Origin: Astragalus membranaceus | Taxonomy: Eukaryota; Streptophyta; Magnoliopsida; Fabales; Fabaceae | Direction: 5' to 3' | Assembly: GCA_039519185.1 (NCBI GenBank) | Contig: CM076849.1 | Location: 117,508,587 to 117,572,586, forward strand | Length of the DNA: 64,000 nt | In this document: in pieces, positions 26,196 through 34,197 of the stretch | How the letters are laid out: every line of letters begins with the position of its first letter | Position numbering within the stretch: position 1 is the stretch's first letter | Program-made: the position numbers and the translations under genes | The notes under the pieces: model-generated | The model's input: only the letters and a program-made list of their open reading frames with translations | Database searches by the model: none | What the model was told of the DNA's origin: nothing

Positions 26196-26972
26196 ACAGC
26201 ATGAAAAACAGCAACATAATTTGATCAAAAACAGCAGCAAAACAGCATGCATTTGGCGCCTTGTGCTCCTAGTTTTCTTCCAACACCGATTTCTTCAAAC
26301 TTCCCTATATTTCAATTATTCAACCAATACTTATAACATCTCAATTTCACTTTTACACCTTCAAACGTACTCTTTATCAATTATTTAGCATACATCACCA
26401 ATCTCACACACATCACATATCTCATACAATTTCCAATAAACGCATAGAGACAATCAATCAACACACATTCAATCATATAACAATTTAAACAATAGAATTA
26501 TAAGAAATTGGTATAGACCCTAAACCCTCACATAAAACGCATTCTAAGCCCTATTATGAGGTAAGACCCACCCTTACCTTGATTAAACCGAAGACGGAGT
26601 GTTTTCTACGGTGTCACCAACAGAACCACGGCAACAGCTCTTCTTCTCCCTTGTGCGATCGCTCTTCTCCTTCTTCTCTCTCACTCGCGACTTCTCTCTT
26701 CTCTCTTCTCCTTTCTTTCTTTCGTTTTCTTTCTTTTCCCTTTCTTACACAAATGATGCGATTTGCCTCATGCCCTAAACGCCTAGGAGCGCCTAAGCTA
26801 ATGGGCTTGGGCCTCATGGGCCATTCCTCACCACCCCGGAGTTACCAACATCACTCCCTTCAATTTAAAATAAAATAACCTATTAATAACTTATTATAAT
26901 AATAATAATAATAATATTGCAACACTTAAATAATTTAATCAAATATTTAATTAAATTATTTTGGGTGTTACA

Positions 26973-27152
26973 TGAGTTCGGAGTGAGAGAGAGATGGGGG
27001 AAAACGCGAAGAGGGAGAGGGTGAGAGTGAGGAGCGAAGGTGAGGGGTAGTTGACGACGGTGGTGCGACGCGACAGTAGTGGGTTTACGGTGATGGACGG
27101 TGTTGACAGTGTTCAACGACGGCGACGGAAACATAGGGACCTCCACGGAAGT
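26973..27152 (-). repeat. Ogre 5' LTR, segment 2
   Basis: 180 bp of GA- and G-rich Ogre LTR between the S2 and E4 insertions. It includes the second TGAGT of S2 and ends with the first GAAGT of E4. Confidence 0.8.
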
Positions 27153-29715
27153 TGTAACACCCTAAAAACTATTTAATTAATTTATTTAATTAAATAATTG
27201 GGGATTTAAATTAAATTATTTGATGTAATTCGATTAATTAGAATTTTATTTATTTTGGTGGTATTAGGAGGGAGTGGAGGCGCCACTTGCATGACTTGGG
27301 CTTAAGTGGAAAGCCCAAGCCCATGATCCACATTATAGGCGAAGGGGTTAGTTGGTGGGGGCTAGGGTTTGTGGCGTTTTGCGAAGCCAAAAGAAAGAAA
27401 GAAAGAAAGAGCGTGAGATAGAGAGAGAGCAAGGAAAGGGGCGCCGTAAGGAGAGAAGAGGAAGAGGAGAGAAGTCGCAAGCAAGGAAGAGCGAGGAGCG
27501 TGATTTTGTTGCTGTGATCCTGTACGTGACTATCTCCGGAGCCTCCGTTCTTCAATTTCGAGGTTAGGGGAGCTCTATCACTCTATTTAATAGTTCATAT
27601 GATGAGTCCTAGATCTAGGATTAGAATAGAGTTCTTGATGCATTGTTGATGTTGGATTTCATATTTAGATGTATGCGAATTGATGTATGCATGATTCTTG
27701 ATGCTTTCTTGATGCTTTGTTGGTATTGGCCATCATATGTATGTGTGTATGCGAAGTGGGATTGATCATGAGACTGAAATTCTTGACATGTATGCGTTGT
27801 GTTGGTAAATTGTGACATTCGAATTATGGGCTTGAAACTGAAATTGTTGTGTTGGAAATTACTTGTGTTGTTTGCGAAATTGGATGGATGGTGTATAGGC
27901 GCCTAGGGCGCCAAGGGGATAGGGAAGATAATGCCTATTGAATTTTTGAGAAATTGATTGAAATATGTGTATGTTTAGTTGCTGGGAAAATGTTGAGGTT
28001 TTATGATTTAGAATTGTTAAGAAAACAATTTTCAGTATTAAAAAGCGTTTTGGTAAAATTCTGGATGTTGCTGCTGGTTCTGGGCGCTGGGCGCCTATGC
28101 TGGGCGCTGGGCGCCTGTTCTGTGTTGTTGTTGCGCGTGGGGGCGCGCCTGGGCGCTAGGCGCCCGTGTCTGTGCGTGTTGCGCGCTGTGCGCGCCTGGG
28201 CGCTGGCGCCCGTGTTGTGTCTGTGTGTGCGTGTGCGCGCCTGGGCGCTGAGCGCCTATGGCGCTGTGTTGTGCGTGCGTTGTTGCCCCTGGGCGCTAGG
28301 CGCCCGTGTCATGTGTTGCTTGTTGCGCTGTGTGGCGCGCTGTTGCTCCTGGGCGCTGGGCGCCTGTGCACTTGTTGCCTGGTTGCCTGGGCGCCTAAGG
28401 CGCCTGTTCCCTGGATGTTGCCTAATTTTTCCAAAACTGTTTTTATCATAACTTTTGACTTAGACGTCCGTTTTGAACGATTCGAAAAGTGTCATGAAGC
28501 TTTTTACGTTGTCTATTTGTGGGTTCAATTTTTAAAATGAAAAATTGTTATTTTCTGACTGTTTGTGGGCGCCCAGGTGGCTGTCCCCGGTGGTCGTCCC
28601 AGTGACATTGAAAAATGACGTGGAACTCTTTAAAAATCCCTTTTGGTGTATAAACAACAGTTTTAAACACGGTAGTGTCAAAATGACTGTTTTGCCCCTA
28701 GTGGCCAAAGTTAATGATAATGATGTGTAAATGACGAGGATGCCCTTGGTGGTTAGTCAAATGACGTTTTTGCCCTCAGTGGCTAATGTTTGTGTTAAAT
28801 GATGTTTAAGTGTAAGTGACAATTGGGGCCTGAGTGGCTAAGTGAGGTTAAGGTCTAAGTGGCCTAGTGATGTTGTGTGATGATTATGAATTTGACAGGT
28901 GCTGTGCTCCGTGCGAGCAAACAGGTAAGTGATGGGTCACATTGATGACTGTGATCTGAGTAATTGTGTGATTTTGTGAAGTGAGTGGTGCATGTCATAG
29001 AGTCTCATGCCCATATGCATAAAACCCAGTGATGTTTTGAGGCCTGAGTGGCTAAGTGACGATGAGGCCTGAGTGGCTAAGCGACGTTTTGTGAAAAGGT
29101 ACCTTCATGCATATACCCGCGAGTGGGTTGCATTTCATAAATCTACATGACATGAGATGAGTTTGTACATGATGTGAATGATGACTGTGTTGTGGATGTT
29201 TTGTGTATTGGATGCTGATTATTCTAGTGCGTAGCCTACGATTAGTGCTTATCATGTTTTCTATTATATAGACTGAAATGATGCTCACCCTTTCCTGTTT
29301 GAATGTTGCCCTCGTGTTGGTAACGTGCAGGTGATTCCCAGTGAAGGTATTAGCTTCACTTTTCGAGTCGAGTCGTCATGCTCTGATACGTAGCACTCAG
29401 GGGGGATAATGAACTCGGCCTTTATTAATGATTTTTGATTATTTTGTCCATGTGGACTATTTGGTTATGTTTTACAAATTTCCGCTGCGTAGTTGTTTGT
29501 GTTATGAGAAGTTTTATAAGTGACGTTAACCATGAGGCTTGAGTTTTTGATATTGTGATGTGCTACGTGGACGTATTAATTTGAGTTAAACTGTTTTTAA
29601 AGTTGGATAAGCGACGTTTGATTTGAGTACGTGTAACATTTCCTATGAACGAGATTTTTTTTAAACTCTGATTTTTTTTTTATAAACAAAGTGGCGGGTA
29701 GAAAGGGGTGTTACA
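27153..29715 (+). repeat. E4 5' LTR
   Basis: 2563 bp from TGTAACACCC to GGGTGTTACA. In order: an AT-rich 5' end; a hairpin with CTTGGGCTT/AAGCCCAAG arms (about 27296-27320); telo-box-like CTAGGGTTTG (about 27362); a GA-rich leader (about 27390-27510); donor-like AG|GTTAGG (27562/27563); the GGCGCC tract; GTGGCTAA-type repeats (about 28690-29090); and CTCTGATACGTAGCACTCAGGGG near 29380. The short frames inside it are repeat artefacts. Confidence 0.95.
28080..28416 (+). repeat. GGCGCC/GCGC palindrome tract in E4 5' LTR
   Basis: GC-rich island in an AT-rich LTR, built from repeated CTGGGCGCTGGGCGCC-like words separated by TGTGTTG/TGCGTG runs. The same type of tract occurs in all other chromovirus LTRs of families A and B except S2. 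It repeats at 35112-35448 in the 3' LTR. Confidence 0.9.
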
Positions 29716-29719
29716 TTAG

Positions 29720-29731
29720 TGGTATCAGAGC
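29720..29731 (+). other. E4 primer-binding site (initiator Met tRNA)
   Basis: TGGTATCAGAGC, four bases after the 5' LTR; complementary to the 3' end of initiator Met tRNA. Confidence 0.92.
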
Positions 29732-29826
29732 AGTTCGGTCTGTCCGGCCGGTAGTTGAGTCGTCGTGTTGAGTAACATTGAGTTTGTTACTCGTTTCTGA
29801 ATTCTGTTTTCTGTTGCAGTGCTAGA

Positions 29827-32800
29827 ATGGCCAGACGAGACGACGCTGCTCTTGCCGCTGCATTGCAAGCTATGGCTCAGGCGATGCAGGGTCAGCAGAA
29901 TGCTGGGGATAATGCTGGTTTTCGAAGTCTGACAACCTTTCAGAGGGAGAATCCGCCCACCTTTAAGGGCAAATATGATCCAGATGGTGCTATGGCTTGG
30001 CTGAAGGAGATTGAGAGGATTTTCAGGGTGATGGACTGTACTGTTGAGCAGAAGGTCCGCTTTGGTACCCACATGTTAGCCGAGGAGGCCGACGACTGGT
30101 GGTTGGCTACTAGGCAGAGGTTAGAGGCTGTGCAGGAAGAGATTACTTGGGAGGTTTTCAGCAGGGAATTTCTGAGGAAGTATTTTCCTGAAGACGTCCG
30201 CGGGAAGAAAGAGATAGAGTTTTTGGAGCTGAAGCAGGGTGGTATGTCTGTGACTGCCTATGCGGCAAAATTTGTGGAGCTAGCCAAATTTTTTCCACAT
30301 TACAGTGAGGCTACAGCTGAATTTTCTAAATGCATCAAATTTGAGAATGGGTTAAGGCCTGATATTAAACAGGCCATTGGTTATCAGAAGATTCGTGTGT
30401 TCGCAGATCTGGTTGACAGTTGCAGGATCTTCGAGGAGGACAGTACTGCTCGCTACAAAGCTACTTCTGAGAGAAAGGGCAAGTTTCAGAGTCGAAGCAA
30501 GCCGTATGAGGTTCCTGCGGGTAAGGGTTATCAGAGAGCTGCTGGAGGTAAGGGTTCTGGTGGGGGAGATGCCCCTGCTAGCATTGTCTGTTATAAGTGT
30601 GGCAAGCCTGGCCACAAGAGTACTACATGCAGGTCGGATGACAGGAATTGCTACCGTTGTGGTAAAAAGGGTCATATGGCAGCTGAGTGTAAGGTCAAGG
30701 ATGTGGTGTGTTTCAACTGTGGTGAGTCTGGGCATATCAGCACAAAGTGTACAAAGCCGAAAAAGGAAAGGTCTACTGGGAAGGTATTTGCATTGGCAGG
30801 AGAGGAGCCTGATGACGATGATGGTCTGATTAGAGGTACGTGTTTTATTAATGGTACTTCTCTGAAATCTCTTATTGATACTGGTGCTACCCATTGTTTT
30901 ATTTCTGTTGATTGCTGTAAAAGATTGGGTCTTGTTGTATCTGCTATGTGTGGGGATATGGTTGTCGATACTCCTGCGAAGGGGTCGGTGATTACGTCCC
31001 AGGTGTGTTCTCAGTGTCCCGTGTCGATCTTCGGCAGGGACTTTATTGTGAATTTTGTATGTTTGCCATTGAGAGGTCTGGATGTAATCTTAGGCATGGA
31101 CTGGTTAGAGAATAATCACGTTCATATCAACTGTCGTAGCAAGTCGGTTAGTTTCGGTGAAGAAAGTTCGGTTTTGGTGTCTGCTGGTCAGTTGAAGAAA
31201 TTGAAGAAAGAAGGAGTTCAGTTATTTGTGTTGATGGCTTCGTTGTCGGCTGAGAGTCAGGCTGTTATCGAAGAACTGAAGGTAGTACGTGAATTTCCTG
31301 AGGTTTTTCCTGATGAAATTCCGGGTGTGCCACCGGAAAGAGAAGTGGAATTTTCGATTGATCTTGTACCTGGTACGAGGCCTGTGTCTATGGCTCCGTA
31401 CAGAATGTCGGCGTCGGAACTGTCTGAGTTGAAGACGCAACTTGAAGAATTGCTTGAGAAGAAGTTTGTAAGACCGAGTGTATCACCGTGGGGAGCTCCG
31501 GTATTGTTAGTGAAAAAGAAAGATGGGAGCATGAGGTTATGTGTGGACTATCGTCAGTTGAATAAGGTAACTATCAAGAATAAGTATCCGCTTCCGAGGA
31601 TCGACGATCTGATGGATCAGTTAGTGGGTGCTCGTGTCTTCAGCAAAATTGATTTGAGGTCCGGATATCATCAGATTAAAGTAAAGGATGAGGATGTTCA
31701 GAAAACGGCGTTCAGAACAAGGTATGGGCATTATGAGTATTCAGTGATGCCGTTCGGTGTGACCAATGCCCCTGGTGTATTTATGGAATATATGAACCGT
31801 ATTTTCCATGATTACCTAGATCGGTTTGTGGTAATCTTCATAGATGATATTCTAGTTTATTCTAAGTCAGATGAAGAGCATGCTGAGCACCTGAAGTCAG
31901 TGTTGGAAGTTTTAAAAGAGAAAAAGTTGTACGCTAAGTTATCGAAGTGTGAGTTCTGGCTGAAAGAGGTGAGTTTCCTTGGGCACGTGATTTCTGGTAA
32001 TGGTATTGCGGTTGATCCGGCAAAAGTAGAAGCAGTATTGGAGTGGGAGTCTCCGAAGTCCGTAACGGAGATTAGAAGCTTTTTGGGTTTGGCTGGGTAC
32101 TACAGGAGGTTCATCGAGGGTTTTTCCAAGTTGGCCCTTCCGTTGACTCAGTTGACCTGCAAGGGTAAAGTTTTTGTTTGGGATGCTCGGTGTGAGGAAA
32201 GCTTTATGGAACTGAAAAAGAGATTGACGACGTCGCCTGTTTTGACGTTGCCTAATCCAGAGGAACCGTTCGTTGTGTATTGTGACGCTTCGAAGATGGG
32301 TCTCGGTGGTGTGTTGATGCAGGATGGGAAGGTCGTTGCGTATGCGTCGAGGCAATTGCGGGTTCATGAGAAAAATTACCCTACGCATGATTTAGAGTTG
32401 GCTGCTGTGGTATTTGTGCTTAAAATTTGGAGGCACTACCTTTATGGTTCAAGGTTCGAAGTGTTCAGTGATCAGAAAGAGTTGAATATGAGACAGCGTC
32501 GGTGGTTGGAACTCTTGAAGGATTATGACTTTGGTTTGAATTATCACCCCGGCAAAGCTAATGTCGTGGCTGATGCTTTAAGCAGAAAGTCCTTGCATAT
32601 GTCGGCAATGATGGTGAAAGAATTAGAGTTAATTGAGGAATTCAGAGATTTGAGTTTGGTTTGTAAAATGACATCTCGCAGTGTCAAGCTGGGAATGTTA
32701 ATGATCGATAATGATTTCCTGGGCAGCATCAGAGAGGCTCAGAAGTCAGATGTTAAGTTAGTGGATTTAATTAATGGGGTTGGTCAATCTGAAGACGAAG

Positions 32801-34197
32801 ATTTCAAATTAGATTCCAGTGGTGTGTTGAGGTTCCGGGGTAGGATCTGTGTTCCTGACGATGAGGAGATGAGAAAGGCAATTCTAGAGGAAGGTCATCG
32901 TAGCAAGTTGAGTATCCATCCTGGAGCAACGAAGATGTATCAAGATCTGAAAAAGATGTTTTGGTGGTATGGTATGAAGAGAGATGTGGCGCAATTTGTG
33001 TATGCCTGTTTGACCTGTCAGAAATCTAAGGTAGAGCATCAGAAGCCTGCAGGGCTAATGCAACCGCTGGAGATTCCAGAGTGGAAATGGGATAGCATAG
33101 CAATGGATTTTGTGACGGGGTTACCGAATACAGCTAAGGGTCATGACGCTATTTGGGTGATCATTGATAGGTTAACGAAGTCTGCTCATTTTATTCCTAT
33201 TAATATCACTTATCCAGTGTCGAGGTTGGCAGAGGTATATGTCAAGGAAATTGTGAGACTGCACGGTGTTCCGAAGAGTATTGTGTCAGATAGGGATCCG
33301 AGGTTCACTTCCGAGTTTTGGAAGAGTTTGCAGAAAGAATTGGGTTCCAAGTTAAAAATGAGTTCGGCGTATCATCCCCAGACCGATGGTCAGTCGGAGA
33401 GAACAATTCAGTCGTTAGAGGACTTGTTGAGGGCTTGTGTATTGGAACAGCGGGGTTCATGGGATTCATATCTTGCGTTGATTGAGTTTACCTATAACAA
33501 CAGTCACCATTCCAGTATCGGGATGGCACCGTTTGAAGCATTGTATGGTCGAAAGTGTAGGACGCCATTATGTTGGTATGATTCGGGAGAGAGTGTAGTT
33601 TTGGGACCAGAGATTGTCCGGGAGACTACGGAGAAGATCAAGATGATCCGTGAGAAGATGAAGGTTTCGCAGAGTCGTCAGAAGAGTTATCATGACAAGC
33701 GAAGGAAGGATTTAGAGTTTCAGGAGGGTGAACATGTGTTCTTGAGGGTTTCTCCTATTACCGGTGTTGGTCGGGCGTTGAAATCGAAGAAGCTCACTCC
33801 TCGATTTGTTGGTCCTTATCAGATATCCGAGAGAATTGGAAATGTGGCTTATAGAGTGGCTTTACCGCCAAATCTTTCGAACTTGCACGACGTGTTTCAC
33901 GTGTCGCAACTTCGGAAGTATGTTTCGGATCCATCTCATGTGATCCAAGTGGACGATGTAGAGGTACGGGATAATCTCACCGTGGAGACGATGCCCGTAA
34001 GGATTGAGGACCGTGAAGTGAAGGCGCTTAGAGGCAAAGAGATTGCATTAGTGAAAGTGGTCTGGCTAGGAGCTGCCGGCGAGAGTATGACTTGGGAGCT
34101 AGAGAGCAAGATGCGGGAGTCCTACCCAGAGTTGTTTGATCAGGTAAAAATTTCGAGGACGAAATATTCTAAGTGGGGGAGAGTTGTAACACCCTAA
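29827..34197 (+). CDS. gag-pol: E4 gag-pol polyprotein (chromovirus), RNase H deleted by nine residues
   Basis: 1456 codons with no stop or frameshift. Gag core at about residues 40-200; three CCHC knuckles at about 254, 275 and 297 (CYKCGKPGHKSTTC, CYRCGKKGHMAAEC, CFNCGESGHISTKC); aspartic protease LIDTGATH at about 350; RT with FIDDILVYS at about 671; RNase H from about 815 (YCDASKMGLGG). Integrase has an HHCC finger (about 1023-1064) and DDE residues at about 1093, 1155 and 1191. A chromodomain-like tail (about 1395-1440) ends SYPELF. The RNase H reads FSDQKELN where E2 has FSDHKSLKYLFDQKELN, so nine residues are gone. Frame closes at TAA 34195-34197, 10 bases inside the 3' LTR. The start ATG follows an acceptor-like CAG. 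Chromodomain proteins of this group are known to steer integration to heterochromatin. Confidence 0.96.
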   Translation: MARRDDAALAAALQAMAQAMQGQQNAGDNAGFRSLTTFQRENPPTFKGKYDPDGAMAWLKEIERIFRVMDCTVEQKVRFGTHMLAEEADDWWLATRQRLEAVQEEITWEVFSREFLRKYFPEDVRGKKEIEFLELKQGGMSVTAYAAKFVELAKFFPHYSEATAEFSKCIKFENGLRPDIKQAIGYQKIRVFADLVDSCRIFEEDSTARYKATSERKGKFQSRSKPYEVPAGKGYQRAAGGKGSGGGDAPASIVCYKCGKPGHKSTTCRSDDRNCYRCGKKGHMAAECKVKDVVCFNCGESGHISTKCTKPKKERSTGKVFALAGEEPDDDDGLIRGTCFINGTSLKSLIDTGATHCFISVDCCKRLGLVVSAMCGDMVVDTPAKGSVITSQVCSQCPVSIFGRDFIVNFVCLPLRGLDVILGMDWLENNHVHINCRSKSVSFGEESSVLVSAGQLKKLKKEGVQLFVLMASLSAESQAVIEELKVVREFPEVFPDEIPGVPPEREVEFSIDLVPGTRPVSMAPYRMSASELSELKTQLEELLEKKFVRPSVSPWGAPVLLVKKKDGSMRLCVDYRQLNKVTIKNKYPLPRIDDLMDQLVGARVFSKIDLRSGYHQIKVKDEDVQKTAFRTRYGHYEYSVMPFGVTNAPGVFMEYMNRIFHDYLDRFVVIFIDDILVYSKSDEEHAEHLKSVLEVLKEKKLYAKLSKCEFWLKEVSFLGHVISGNGIAVDPAKVEAVLEWESPKSVTEIRSFLGLAGYYRRFIEGFSKLALPLTQLTCKGKVFVWDARCEESFMELKKRLTTSPVLTLPNPEEPFVVYCDASKMGLGGVLMQDGKVVAYASRQLRVHEKNYPTHDLELAAVVFVLKIWRHYLYGSRFEVFSDQKELNMRQRRWLELLKDYDFGLNYHPGKANVVADALSRKSLHMSAMMVKELELIEEFRDLSLVCKMTSRSVKLGMLMIDNDFLGSIREAQKSDVKLVDLINGVGQSEDEDFKLDSSGVLRFRGRICVPDDEEMRKAILEEGHRSKLSIHPGATKMYQDLKKMFWWYGMKRDVAQFVYACLTCQKSKVEHQKPAGLMQPLEIPEWKWDSIAMDFVTGLPNTAKGHDAIWVIIDRLTKSAHFIPINITYPVSRLAEVYVKEIVRLHGVPKSIVSDRDPRFTSEFWKSLQKELGSKLKMSSAYHPQTDGQSERTIQSLEDLLRACVLEQRGSWDSYLALIEFTYNNSHHSSIGMAPFEALYGRKCRTPLCWYDSGESVVLGPEIVRETTEKIKMIREKMKVSQSRQKSYHDKRRKDLEFQEGEHVFLRVSPITGVGRALKSKKLTPRFVGPYQISERIGNVAYRVALPPNLSNLHDVFHVSQLRKYVSDPSHVIQVDDVEVRDNLTVETMPVRIEDREVKALRGKEIALVKVVWLGAAGESMTWELESKMRESYPELFDQVKISRTKYSKWGRVVTP
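34171..34184 (+). other. E4 polypurine tract
   Basis: AAGTGGGGGAGAGT directly before the 3' LTR. It lies inside the end of the gag-pol frame. Confidence 0.92.

Larger units (their letters stand above)
24481..26972 (-). repeat. Solo LTR S2 (family B chromovirus)
   Basis: 2492 bp with TGTAACACCCC/GGGTGTTACA ends and perfect TSDs TGAGT (24476-24480 and 26973-26977). It is inserted in the Ogre LTR. Its donor-like AAGGTAAGG is at about 26572-26580. Where the other LTRs carry a long GGCGCC tract, this one has a 22-23 bp tandem array and a single GGCGCC. Confidence 0.93.
27563..29819 (+). other. Possible leader intron of E4
   Basis: The donor-like TTCGAG|GTTAGG begins at 27563. The acceptor TTTTCTGTTGCAG ends at 29819, seven bases before the gag ATG (29827). 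The excised 2257 nt would carry off the PBS (29720-29731). The acceptor is strong by consensus; the donor is weaker (GTTAG) than in E2 and E3 (GTAAG). Confidence 0.42.

Noticed and set aside
26579..26878. Ser/Leu/Phe-rich frames beside CT-rich tracts, recurring in several LTRs
   Set aside because: They are the antisense of the GA-rich leader and recur wherever that leader does.
27954..28540. 165- and 124-codon frames in the E4 LTR, repeated exactly at 34986
   Set aside because: They fall in the LTR tract, are duplicated only because the LTR is, and show no protein motif.
29827..34197. A host gene with a chromodomain
   Set aside because: LTRs, PBS, polypurine tract and target duplications show it is retrotransposon gag-pol.
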